64,000 nucleotides of DNA from Mycobacterium sp. MFM001 (GTDB lineage: Bacteria > Actinomycetota > Actinomycetes > Mycobacteriales > Mycobacteriaceae). Positions 56,525 through 64,000 of the stretch are shown here, piece after piece (within the stretch, counting starts at the first letter, position 1; each line of letters opens with the position of its first letter). Location of the stretch: NCBI RefSeq assembly GCF_003402475.1, contig NZ_BFAB01000008.1, positions 124,001 through 188,000 of the forward strand. Reading direction: 5' to 3'. Both the position numbers and the translations under genes were made by a program. A model generated the notes under the pieces. That model made no database searches and was not told the DNA's origin. It saw only the letters and a list, made by a program, of their open reading frames with translations.

Positions 56525-56818
56525 TTAGCACCGCGAGACAGCGGGCTGGGCAAAGAGTTTGCCCCATTCATGGCGCGCCGCCGACTGAGCATCGCTGAAC
56601 GTGCGGGATGCTTTTCCGCCGCTGCCCGCGAGATGGACCAGTGCCCACGCCATCGCGAACACCGGCATCCTGTGACGCTGTGCCGCGCTGAGCAACTCGT
56701 GCAACGCCGTCTCCGAGCTGCACCGACGTAGGCCGATCAGAATGCCCTGCGCCGTATCGAGGATGCGACCGTTTTGCGGGTCAGAAGAGATCTGGGCGTG
56801 GCCCGGGTCCGCCATCAT
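56525..56818 (-). CDS. ANTAR-domain protein
   Basis: 97 residues. ILDTAQGILIGLRRCSSETALHELLSAAQRH followed by MAWALVHLAG is a single ANTAR three-helix bundle, which binds paired hairpins in nascent RNA to block termination. No receiver or sensor domain is attached. Starts at two adjacent ATGs. It converges on the hydrolase gene with 4 bases between stops. Confidence 0.72.
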   Translation of the reverse strand: MMADPGHAQISSDPQNGRILDTAQGILIGLRRCSSETALHELLSAAQRHRMPVFAMAWALVHLAGSGGKASRTFSDAQSAARHEWGKLFAQPAVSRC

Positions 56819-57030
56819 GCCGTGCTACCTCCCTTGTAGCCCTCCATGTATTGCCACCCCACATGGCGACAAGGAATTCGGTTGAGGTGCGCGAAACTTG
56901 CAAATGGCTTCGCTATTTGCGCACTGTGCCATGATTTGTGCATCCCTCGCGTCGCGCCAGATCACCGTTCGCATCGGTATATACCTGTGATCATCTCGAT
57001 ACGTAATCCCGCATCGCGACAAAGGAAGTG

Positions 57031-57309
57031 TCAGCCGTGGGGCGCTTCCGAAATCTTGGTGTCCGGCTTGCCGACTGTCTGGCAGTACGTCATGGCCGAC
57101 AGGCGCGTCGCCGTTATCTCTATGCCGTTGGGATCAGTCCCGCTCTTGTCCTTGAGCATTTTGCTGATCTCTTCGTTTTGCTTCTTCTCGTCCTGAGTGG
57201 TGAAGTCCTTGCATTTCGTATCGCCACCGGTGTTGACGATCTGCGAGGCGGAGCATCCGCTGAACAAGAGCGCGGCGATCGCGATCGCAGCGGCTGCAAT
57301 TGGCTTCAT
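57031..57309 (-). CDS. HdeA-like small lipoprotein
   Basis: 92 residues. Signal peptide with lipobox LLFSGC, Cys19 lipidated, then a short domain with two further Cys: TKCKDFTTQDEKKQNEEISKM and TYCQTVGKPDTKISE. The spacing and DE-K pattern are like HdeA-type acid-chaperone proteins, a family with one disulfide. A membrane-anchored periplasmic acid-stress role is possible but not established. Confidence 0.65.
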   Translation of the reverse strand: MKPIAAAAIAIAALLFSGCSASQIVNTGGDTKCKDFTTQDEKKQNEEISKMLKDKSGTDPNGIEITATRLSAMTYCQTVGKPDTKISEAPHG

Positions 57310-57386
57310 CGTGGGCCTTCCTGAATCGACGTGGTAACCACTTATACACCGACTTCGTTGACTCAGAAGGCTTTACCCCTTCGGGG

Positions 57387-58844
57387 CTACATTTGCGCCC
57401 AGACGATCTTGGTTTGCAGGTAGGTCTCGATACCCGCCTTGCCCGACTCGTAGCCCCAACCGGATTGCTTGTATCCGCCGAAGGGCATGGAGTGATCGAA
57501 CTGCATCTGGCAGTTCAGCCCGACCGTTCCGGCCTTCAGCCGCTTGGCCAACCGGTGCGCCCGGCCGAGGTCCCGCGTCCACGCCGTGGCGGCCAACCCG
57601 TAGGTGCTGTTGTTGGCCAGGGCCACCGCTTCGTCATCGTCGTCGAACGGCAGGATCGTGACCACGGGCCCGAAGATCTCCTCCTGGAAGAGCCGGCTCC
57701 TGTCCGGGTCGACGTTGGTGACCACGGTCGGGTGCACGAAGTATCCCTTGCGGTCCAGCCGGTGCCCGCCAGTGACCAGCTCGACGCCGTCGGCCTTGCC
57801 GGCCTCGAGGTAGCCCAAGACGCGGTTGAGCTGCTTTTGGCTGATCAGCGGGCCGATCATGGCGCCCTCTTCCTTGGGGCCGCCCAACTGCATGCTGTTG
57901 GCCATGTTCGCGATGCCCTCCACGACCCGGTCGTACACGCCGCGCTGGGCGAAGATGCGTGATCCGCACACACAGGCTTGCCCGGAGTGGATGAACGTGC
58001 CGAACGACGCCATCGGGATGGCCATGTCCAAGTCGGCGTCGTCGAAGATCAGGACCGGCGACTTGCCGCCGAGTTCCAGCGTGACTTTGTTGAGGTTGCT
58101 GCTGGCGGAGGCGTGCACGATTTCGCGGCCGACCTCGGTCGATCCGGTGAAGGCGACCTTTTCGACGTCGGGGTGCGCGGTGATGGCCGCGCCCGCGGTG
58201 TGGCCGTAGCCCAGCAGCAGGTTGACCACGCCCTCGGGCACTCCGGCCTCGGCCAGAATCCGGTCGAGCACCAGCGCCGACAGCGGGGTCTCCTCGGCGG
58301 GCTTGACGACGCTGCTGCAGCCCGCGGCCAGGGACGGCGCCAGCTTTGCGCAGAAATTGAACACTGGGCCGTTCCACGGGAAGATCAGCCCCACCACGCC
58401 GTAGGGCTCGCGCAGCGTGTAGACGTGCTGATGCGATTCGATGCCGGTCAGCCCGCCGGTGTTCACGTCCCGGGCGATGCCCTCGATCTTCGTGCACCAG
58501 CCGGCGTAGTAGCGGAACCACTCGGACCCGACTTTGGTGATGATCTGGGCCTGGGCCGGCGGAATGCCGGCGTTGACGGACTCGAGTTCGGCCAGGATTT
58601 CCGCGTTTTCGTCGATCAGGTCGGCGATCCGCCACAGCACCCGGGCCCGCTCATAGTCGGCCATGCCCGACCACACCCCCGATTCGGCGGTCTCCTTCGC
58701 GCGCGCCACCGCCTCGTCGACGGCTTCCGGGCCGCAGTCGGTGAACTCGGTGAGTTGCTCTTCGGTGGCGGGATCGATGATCGGAATCACCTCGCCGGTG
58801 CCCGGTCGTTTACGAATCTCGTCGAGCACATCCTGGACCGTCAT
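57387..58844 (-). CDS. Aldehyde dehydrogenase (NAD(P)-dependent)
   Basis: 485 residues, standard ALDH length. Catalytic Cys291 in HSGQACVCGSR, catalytic Glu in LELGGKSP, cofactor motif FTGSTEVGREIV, conserved PWNGPVFNF and the C-terminal FGGYKQSGWGYESGKAGIE. Oxidises an aldehyde to the acid; specificity unknown. Transcribed after the LacI gene on the same strand with 73 bases between, holding a LacI-like operator. Confidence 0.92.
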   Translation of the reverse strand: MTVQDVLDEIRKRPGTGEVIPIIDPATEEQLTEFTDCGPEAVDEAVARAKETAESGVWSGMADYERARVLWRIADLIDENAEILAELESVNAGIPPAQAQIITKVGSEWFRYYAGWCTKIEGIARDVNTGGLTGIESHQHVYTLREPYGVVGLIFPWNGPVFNFCAKLAPSLAAGCSSVVKPAEETPLSALVLDRILAEAGVPEGVVNLLLGYGHTAGAAITAHPDVEKVAFTGSTEVGREIVHASASSNLNKVTLELGGKSPVLIFDDADLDMAIPMASFGTFIHSGQACVCGSRIFAQRGVYDRVVEGIANMANSMQLGGPKEEGAMIGPLISQKQLNRVLGYLEAGKADGVELVTGGHRLDRKGYFVHPTVVTNVDPDRSRLFQEEIFGPVVTILPFDDDDEAVALANNSTYGLAATAWTRDLGRAHRLAKRLKAGTVGLNCQMQFDHSMPFGGYKQSGWGYESGKAGIETYLQTKIVWAQM

Positions 58845-58887
58845 AGATCTCCCCTTCTCGCGTCGTTGCGGGAATCGCCAGGCCGTA

Positions 58888-58903
58888 GGTTATGCGCTTA
58901 ACC
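58888..58903. promoter_or_regulatory. LacI-type operator before the aldehyde dehydrogenase gene
   Basis: GGTTATGCGCTTAACC is palindromic at 14 of 16 positions with a central GCGC, the form of LacI/GalR operators. It lies between the LacI gene stop (58918) and the ALDH start (58844), so the neighbouring LacI protein probably binds it. Confidence 0.55.
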
Positions 58904-58917
58904 ACCCGATGTCCAGG

Positions 58918-59919
58918 CTACGTGGAGGCCCGCACGATCAGGTGTGCGACGTCGGTGGGCTGCGGAGCCGGCGGCGGCGGATAGCCCAACTCGGTGAGCA
59001 CCGCCGCGATCGCGGCGTCGGTCACCGCAACGGGATTGAACTCCACCGTGGTCAGCGGTGGCGAACTGATCTCCCCCATCGGATTGGCGTCCACGCCGAT
59101 CACCGCAAGGTCGGCCGGACAGCGCAGCCCCGCTTGGCGGATGCCGTAAAGGACCAGACACGCGATCTCATCGCTTTGCGCGCACACCGCGGTGACGCCG
59201 GCGTTGACCCAGCGGGCCACCACGTCGGCGGCGTTGTCGACGGTGACGTCGTCGACGCTGACGGGCGGAAGCTCATGCGCCGCAGCGGCGCGGGCAACAC
59301 CTTCGAGCCAAAAGTCGCCCAGCGCACGCCATTTGGCGATCGCGGTGTAGGCAAACGCGATCTTGCGGTGCCCGCGGGAGACCAGGTGCTCGACGCGGAG
59401 CGCTCCGACAGACAGGTGGGGATCACCGAGGGCGGGCAGCGTCCCGATCTCGATCAAGGGCACATCGGCGGCGCCTACCGCGCCGCGGGCGTCCTCGCTC
59501 AGCGGGAACAGGCTGGTGACGGCGATCGGGTCGAGGCTTTCGACCGCGTCGATGACGTGCTGGTCGTCCTCGGTCTCGAAGATCTGCACCTGCAGCAAAC
59601 CGCGGCGGGCCAGTTCGGTGGTCATCCGGCTGCCGGCCTGCATCGGCATCTCGCCCACCGCTATCCGCGGCACCACGTACAGGACCACGCCGCTCTTGCC
59701 GCTGGCCAGATTGCGCGCGGCGACGTGCGGCCGGTAGCCCAGCTGCTCAGCCGCACGGTAGACCGCCTCGCGGGTGCGCGAGGAGATGCGCCGGCCATGG
59801 GAGTTGTTCAGCACATAGCTGACCGTCGCGGTCGACACGCTCGCCAGACGGGCCACGTCGGCGTGCGTGGGGCGCGCGGCTTTGGCGACGTTCGCTGCCT
59901 CACCGTCTGGATCAGCCAT
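58918..59919 (-). CDS. LacI-family transcriptional regulator
   Basis: 333 residues. N-terminal HTH: THADVARLASVSTATVSYVLNN with the minor-groove hinge YRPHVAARNLASGKSG; then a periplasmic-binding-protein-like ligand domain (about 75-333). The effector is probably a sugar or polyol related to the adjacent aldehyde dehydrogenase. Divergent from the glycosyltransferase gene. Confidence 0.88.
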   Translation of the reverse strand: MADPDGEAANVAKAARPTHADVARLASVSTATVSYVLNNSHGRRISSRTREAVYRAAEQLGYRPHVAARNLASGKSGVVLYVVPRIAVGEMPMQAGSRMTTELARRGLLQVQIFETEDDQHVIDAVESLDPIAVTSLFPLSEDARGAVGAADVPLIEIGTLPALGDPHLSVGALRVEHLVSRGHRKIAFAYTAIAKWRALGDFWLEGVARAAAAHELPPVSVDDVTVDNAADVVARWVNAGVTAVCAQSDEIACLVLYGIRQAGLRCPADLAVIGVDANPMGEISSPPLTTVEFNPVAVTDAAIAAVLTELGYPPPPAPQPTDVAHLIVRAST

Positions 59920-59977
59920 GCCTCATCGTGGCACGACGGGATGCCATCCGGCACCACCGCGGGTTATGTTGCGCCCG

Positions 59978-61192
59978 ATGAAATTCGTACTGGCCGGCTA
60001 CGGGAGTCGCGGCGATGTCGAGCCGTGCCTGGCAGTCGGCCGCGAGCTGCTGCGGCGCGGTCACGACGTGCACGTGGCGGTTCCGCCCGACATGCTCGGC
60101 TTCGTGGAGCCGCTGGGGCTTGCCGCGGTCGGCTACGGGCAGGACACGCAGCAGCAAACCAGCGCGGCCACGGAACTCCTTCGCCGAGTGCAGAATCCGG
60201 TCGTTGCGTTGGCCGAGGTCGCCGAGCGGGTCACCCGGGCCTGGTTGGACAAGAGCACGACGCTGACGTCCTTGGCAGACGGCGCCGACTTGCTCCTGGC
60301 GGGCATGAACGAGCAAGCCCTCGCCGCCAATGTCGCTGAGTACCACGACATTCCGCTGGCCGCACTGCACTTCTTCCCGGCACGGATCTGGTCGTCCGGC
60401 CCGATGTATGGGCCGATCACGAAGACGGCCGAAGAGGCGCAACGCCGTGCACTGGGCCTGCCGGAAGCAACCGGACACGTGTCACTGGAAATCCAGGCCT
60501 ACGACGAGCTCTGCTTGCCCGGCCAGGCGGCCGAATGGGTGGAGCGCGACGACCGGCACCCGTTCGTCGGCGCGCTGACGCTGGGGTTGCCGACGGACTT
60601 GGACGACGAGGTCTTGTCGTGGATTGCGGCCGGAACGGCGCCGATCTACTTCGGCTTCGGCAGCACGCCGATCGCCTCCCCACAAGATCTCGTCGACATG
60701 ATCGGCGCTGCCTGTGCGCAGTTAGGCGAGCGGGCGTTGATATGCGCGGGCGCAACCGACTTCAGCAGTATTCCGCCGGCCGAAAACGTGAAGATCGTTC
60801 GCGCGGTGAATCACGCTGCCGTGCTTCCCGCTTGCCGCGCCGTCGTCCATCACGGGGGCGCCGGCACCACGGCCGCCGGCATTCGGGCCGGAATTCCGAC
60901 ATTGATCCTCTGGCACTGGTTGGATCAGCCCATGTGGGCAGCTGGTGTCGAGCAGCTGAAAGTTGGTTCTGGACAGCAGTTTTCGACTACCACGCGGGCG
61001 TCTTTGGTCACGGCCCTACGCGCCATCCTCACTTCGCAATACGCCAGCCGGGCCGCCGAGGTGGCCGCCCAGATGAGCACGCCGGCCGAAAGCGTCGCCC
61101 GCGCCGCCGAACTGCTGGAAGATGCTGCCCGCCAACGTCAAACGGGCCACACTTCGCGTCGCCAGGCGGCGTCGAAGAACATCCACTCGTAG
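59978..61192 (+). CDS. UGT-type glycosyltransferase (GT1 family, Rv1524/Rv1526c-like)
   Basis: 404 residues. Start MKFVLAGYGSRGDVEPCLAV is characteristic of the GT-B UGT family, as is the donor motif VVHHGGAGTTAAGIRAGIPTL. Similar mycobacterial genes (Rv1524, Rv1526c and glycopeptidolipid Gtf enzymes) glycosylate lipids. ATG at 59978 chosen; ATG at 59966 adds 4 residues. The 3' end overlaps the convergent TenA gene by 55 bases. Confidence 0.85.
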   Translation: MKFVLAGYGSRGDVEPCLAVGRELLRRGHDVHVAVPPDMLGFVEPLGLAAVGYGQDTQQQTSAATELLRRVQNPVVALAEVAERVTRAWLDKSTTLTSLADGADLLLAGMNEQALAANVAEYHDIPLAALHFFPARIWSSGPMYGPITKTAEEAQRRALGLPEATGHVSLEIQAYDELCLPGQAAEWVERDDRHPFVGALTLGLPTDLDDEVLSWIAAGTAPIYFGFGSTPIASPQDLVDMIGAACAQLGERALICAGATDFSSIPPAENVKIVRAVNHAAVLPACRAVVHHGGAGTTAAGIRAGIPTLILWHWLDQPMWAAGVEQLKVGSGQQFSTTTRASLVTALRAILTSQYASRAAEVAAQMSTPAESVARAAELLEDAARQRQTGHTSRRQAASKNIHS

Positions 61193-61803
61193 CGGGCGGC
61201 CGTGACGAAATGCTCCCTCGCGCGAGCTTCTTCGGCGGCGCCCAGTGTCGCGCCCACCTCGTCGGTCAACGCCAGCACCTCGGCGACCAGGGTCTGGTAC
61301 TGCTCGTCGGCGTATGTGTCGATCCACCGTTGGTAGCGCGGGTCCGGCGACCCGCGGGTGATCAGCTCCGTCCCCACCTCGGCGTAGATCCAGTAACACG
61401 GCAACACCGCCGCTAGCCCGTCAGCGAAGCTGCCGCGGTATCCGGTGGCCAGCAGGTAACTGGTGTAGGCGCGCGTCGTCGGCGCAACCGGCACGGCGTC
61501 GAGGTTTTCGATGCCGAGTTCGGGCAGCAGCGGTTCGTGCAGTGCCAGTTCGACGTCGACGGTGGCGGCGGCGTGCCGCGCGAACATGCCGGCACCGGCC
61601 AGGGTCGGCGCCTTGCTGCCGATGACGGTCAGCGTTCGCGCGAAATCCGTTAAGTAATGCGCGTCCTGCACCACGTAGTGGGCGAAAGCCGCCGGGTCGA
61701 GCCGGCCGTCGGTGAGGCCGGCCAGGAATGGGTGATCCAGTATCGCGGCGTACGTGCCGGCGGCATCGGCCCACAGTCGTCCGGTCCAGCCATCTCGCCT
61801 CAT
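61138..61803 (-). CDS. tenA: TenA/thiaminase-II family protein
   Basis: 221 residues. HPFLAGLTDGRLDPAAFAHYVVQDAHYL is the TenA N-terminal helix signature; AAVLPCYWIYAEVG carries the family's catalytic Cys and Trp-Tyr. TenA hydrolyses formylaminopyrimidine or thiamine in thiamine salvage. The ATG at 61803 fits; longer upstream frame lacks support. Starts 7 bases from the divergent flavoprotein gene. Confidence 0.85.
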   Translation of the reverse strand: MRRDGWTGRLWADAAGTYAAILDHPFLAGLTDGRLDPAAFAHYVVQDAHYLTDFARTLTVIGSKAPTLAGAGMFARHAAATVDVELALHEPLLPELGIENLDAVPVAPTTRAYTSYLLATGYRGSFADGLAAVLPCYWIYAEVGTELITRGSPDPRYQRWIDTYADEQYQTLVAEVLALTDEVGATLGAAEEARAREHFVTAARYEWMFFDAAWRREVWPV

Positions 61804-61810
61804 TCCTGCG

Positions 61811-62935
61811 ATGATTCCAGGTGTGCAACGCACCGATGTCGGGGTGATCGGCGCCGGAATTGTCGGCTTGGCCACTGCTGTCGCGCTGACCGAACGCGGC
61901 GCCTCGGTGACCGTCTACGAGCGCGGCGTGCCGGGGCAGGGTCAATCGGGCGGCCAGTCACGCATCTTTCGGCATGCCCACGATGATCCCCGCCTGGTTG
62001 CCTTCGCCAAGTCCAGCCGGCGGGTTTGGGATGAGTGGGCCGACCGTTTCGGGGTCGAATTGGTCTCCGGCGATGGCGTGGTGGCAATCGGTCCGACCGC
62101 CGAGCGCCGCCTCGCCGTCCTGCACGACGTGGGTGGGCTCCCGGTTCGCCGCATCGACGCCGGCGAACTGCACGACCGGCTGCCGATTCTCGCCGACTTC
62201 GACGGTGCCGCGGTTCTCGACGAGCGCGGCGGCTCGATTCGCACGACGGCGGCTATCGGTGCGCTCACCGCCGCGCTTCCCGGCGCGCTGGTCGCCGACG
62301 AGGTGCTGCTCGTGCGTCCCACGCCGGATGGCATGGTCGAGGTCCGCGCCGGCGGTGTCACCGCTGAACACGCCAGCGTGGTGGTGTGCGCCGGGCGCGG
62401 CACCGCTTCGCTTGCTCGCGGCGTCGGCCTGGCGTTGCCGGTCCGCACCGGCGCTCACGTCCGCCTCACCTATGACGTCCGCGGCGAGCCGCCGCCGACG
62501 TTGGCGTGCCTGCAGGACGGCAGCGATACCTTCGGTGAAACGGGCATCTATGCCGCGGCGGAACCGGGCAACCGCCGCTACGCCGTGGGGCTCAGCAACT
62601 ATGTCGATGCCCCCGACGGCGGCCTGCTGGACCCGGCGGCCCTGGCCCAACTCGCCGAGCGGGCAACCCGTTACGTCGAACGTGCGCTGCCCGGGCTTGA
62701 TCCCAAGCCCGTCGACGTCCGCCACTGCTGGGTCACCGAATTACCCTGGGGCTCAGACGGCGTGGGCGTCTGGGAGGCCGACGGCATGTATTTTGTTGCG
62801 GGACATAATCTTTTCAAGCACGCACCGGCGCTCGGCCGCGCGCTGGCGGCCGCAGCCACGGGTGACGGTCTGCTCGACGAGCTGCGGCCCGACGCCAAGT
62901 TGGGCGACGCTACGGCGCGCCCAGTGCGCCGCTGA
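61811..62935 (+). CDS. Sarcosine-oxidase-like FAD-dependent oxidoreductase (DAO family)
   Basis: 374 residues. VGVIGAGIVGLATAVAL is the FAD dinucleotide motif; QGQSGGQSRIFRHAHDD resembles the MSOX loop that holds FAD; DVRHCWVTELPWGSD aligns with the SOX segment where Cys is covalently bound to FAD, so covalent attachment is possible. VAGHNLFKHAPALG ends the fold. It probably oxidises an N-methyl or secondary amino acid, or glycine (ThiO-like); with divergent tenA nearby, a thiamine-related ThiO role should be considered. ATG 61811 chosen. Confidence 0.8.
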   Translation: MIPGVQRTDVGVIGAGIVGLATAVALTERGASVTVYERGVPGQGQSGGQSRIFRHAHDDPRLVAFAKSSRRVWDEWADRFGVELVSGDGVVAIGPTAERRLAVLHDVGGLPVRRIDAGELHDRLPILADFDGAAVLDERGGSIRTTAAIGALTAALPGALVADEVLLVRPTPDGMVEVRAGGVTAEHASVVVCAGRGTASLARGVGLALPVRTGAHVRLTYDVRGEPPPTLACLQDGSDTFGETGIYAAAEPGNRRYAVGLSNYVDAPDGGLLDPAALAQLAERATRYVERALPGLDPKPVDVRHCWVTELPWGSDGVGVWEADGMYFVAGHNLFKHAPALGRALAAAATGDGLLDELRPDAKLGDATARPVRR

Positions 62936-64000
62936 GATATTCGGCGCGGCAAGCGCGGCGCGCGAGCTTGCCGCTGGTGGTCCGTGGAATTGCACCGGCA
63001 GGCAGCAAGCGCACGTCGGAGACGGTCAGCCCGTGCCGGTGTGTCACCGCTTTCCGGATCGCCTCGATCGCCGGCTGCGGATCTGCGCGCGCGGTGCCCG
63101 CGGCACGTTCGGCGATGATCACCAAACGGGTGTCGTCGTTCGCCGGCACCGTGAAGGCGGCGACGTAACCTTTCCGCACTGTCTGCGAGGCCTCCGCGGC
63201 GGTGGCCTCGATGTCCTGCGGATAGTGGTTGCGGCCGTCGACGGTCACCAAATCGACAATGCGGCCGGTGACATAGAGCGCCCCGCCGAGATAGGTACCG
63301 AGATCCCCGGTCCGCAGCCAGGTGCCGTCGCTGCGTGAGCCCTCGGCGTGGCTGCCTTCTGGGAGCCGGGCCTGCAGCGTGGCACCGAAGGCCAGCCGGG
63401 TCTCGCCGGGCCGTCCCCAATAACCGCGGCCGATGTTGTTGCCCTGCAACCAGATTTCCCCGACTTCGCCGTCGGGCAGTTCCTCGCCGGTGCCCGGGTT
63501 GACGATCACGGCCCACTGGCTGCGGGCGACCCGTCCGCAGGACACCTGCGCCACTGCGGTGGGGGCATCCGCGCCGACGCGCACGGCATGACCGGCGCCC
63601 AGTTGCTCGCGGTCCAGATACACCACCGACGCTTGCGCATCCGGATCGATGGTCGAGACGAACAGGGTTGCCTCCGCCATCCCGTACGAAGGCTTGAACG
63701 CGGTGCGCGGCAACCCGTACGGCGCGAATGCCTCGTTGAACGCGGTGATCGCCTCGATGCTGACCGGTTCGGAGCCGATGATCAGCACGACGTTGCTCAG
63801 GTCGACGTCCTCGCCAGGGGCGGGCAGGCCGCGCTGTACGGTCCACTCGTACGCGAAGTTCGGCGCGGCCGTCACCACCCGGCTGCGCCGCGATTCGGTG
63901 GCCAAAGCATGAATCCAGCGCTGCGGCCGACGCACAAACGCGGTCGGAGACATCAGGGTCGAGTGTCCGCCGTACACCGCGGGGAAGCCGATCATCGACA
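62910..64000 (-). CDS. Fatty acyl-AMP ligase (FadD/FAAL), 3' part (partial)
   Basis: The frame enters from beyond the window end, so the N-terminus is missing. Visible: GSEPVSIEAITAFNEAFAPYG (FAAL helix), KPSYGMAEATLFVST (adenylate-binding A5-like), WLRTGDLGTYLGGALYVTGRIVDLV (A7-A8) and IPRTTSGKLARRACR (A10 with catalytic Lys). These features match mycobacterial FAALs that activate fatty acids as acyl-AMP for loading onto polyketide synthases. Which FadD cannot be decided. The 3' end overlaps the convergent flavoprotein gene by 26 bases. Confidence 0.88.
   Translation of the reverse strand, partial: SMIGFPAVYGGHSTLMSPTAFVRRPQRWIHALATESRRSRVVTAAPNFAYEWTVQRGLPAPGEDVDLSNVVLIIGSEPVSIEAITAFNEAFAPYGLPRTAFKPSYGMAEATLFVSTIDPDAQASVVYLDREQLGAGHAVRVGADAPTAVAQVSCGRVARSQWAVIVNPGTGEELPDGEVGEIWLQGNNIGRGYWGRPGETRLAFGATLQARLPEGSHAEGSRSDGTWLRTGDLGTYLGGALYVTGRIVDLVTVDGRNHYPQDIEATAAEASQTVRKGYVAAFTVPANDDTRLVIIAERAAGTARADPQPAIEAIRKAVTHRHGLTVSDVRLLPAGAIPRTTSGKLARRACRAEYLSGALGAP

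Overview
The window is high-GC actinobacterial DNA from a Mycobacterium, most likely a slow-growing non-tuberculous species. The main evidence is gene order recalled from M. tuberculosis: a Pks12-type mycoketide synthase, an Rv2047c-like epimerase/PEP-mobile-domain protein, lppI, lipT, then pncA, an Rv2042c-like gene and the Rv2041c-Rv2038c sugar ABC transporter, all in the same relative order and orientation. MmpS/MmpL, an LCP protein, a fatty acyl-AMP ligase and several MazEF-type loci fit the same genus. No database could be searched; family names come from motifs and remembered homologues.

Layout. 0-13.8 kb: the 3' two-thirds of pks12 (two near-duplicate DH-ER-KR-ACP tracts), the Rv2047c homologue, lppI and lipT. 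13.8-23.0 kb: genes that, as I recall the M. tuberculosis order, are absent between lipT and pncA there: a kinase-like fusion protein, gluconokinase, small membrane proteins, a DoxX protein with a hendecad-repeat tail, and a TetR-controlled set (two methyltransferases, a terpenoid-cyclase-like protein and a glycosyltransferase) bracketed by two copies of one operator-like sequence. 23.0-29.8 kb: pncA, the Rv2042c homologue, a DoxX/ECF41 sigma pair and the sugar transporter operon whose first gene overlaps the sigma gene. 29.8-34.5 kb: TetR-SDR pair, thioesterase-like protein, hydrolase, a small secreted triple-repeat protein, a broken MazF-like toxin and a small zinc-ribbon-like protein.

34.5-37.9 kb: an mmpS-mmpL pair. 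38.3-46.2 kb: a catabolic-looking island. A seven-gene minus-strand operon (SDR, TIM-barrel isomerase, VOC protein, zinc alcohol dehydrogenase, alkylsulfatase-like metallo-beta-lactamase-fold protein, SDR, sulfotransferase) diverges from an SDR-TetR pair across tandem inverted repeats. The substrate cannot be read from sequence. 46.2-50.3 kb: remnants and small modules (LLM oxidoreductase fragment, complete mazEF, a peroxiredoxin fused to a DUF742 domain, an Rv1987-like CBM2 protein, an orphan MazE-type antitoxin, an FDOR/PPOX protein).

50.4-55.0 kb groups three cell-wall proteins: an LCP ligase-like protein, a lytic-transglycosylase lipoprotein and a secreted DUF2961/GH172 protein, a family with arabinofuranosidase members. 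55.1-64 kb: a small hypothetical protein, an alpha/beta hydrolase with an Asp nucleophile elbow, an ANTAR protein, an HdeA-like lipoprotein, an aldehyde dehydrogenase with its LacI regulator, a UGT-type glycosyltransferase, TenA, a sarcosine-oxidase-like flavoprotein, and the 3' end of a fatty acyl-AMP ligase that runs off the window. I recognised no rRNA, tRNA, CRISPR array or insertion sequence. The best candidates for something undescribed are the peroxiredoxin-DUF742 fusion, the two-operator glycosyltransferase/methyltransferase/cyclase regulon, and the sulfotransferase/sulfatase-like island.
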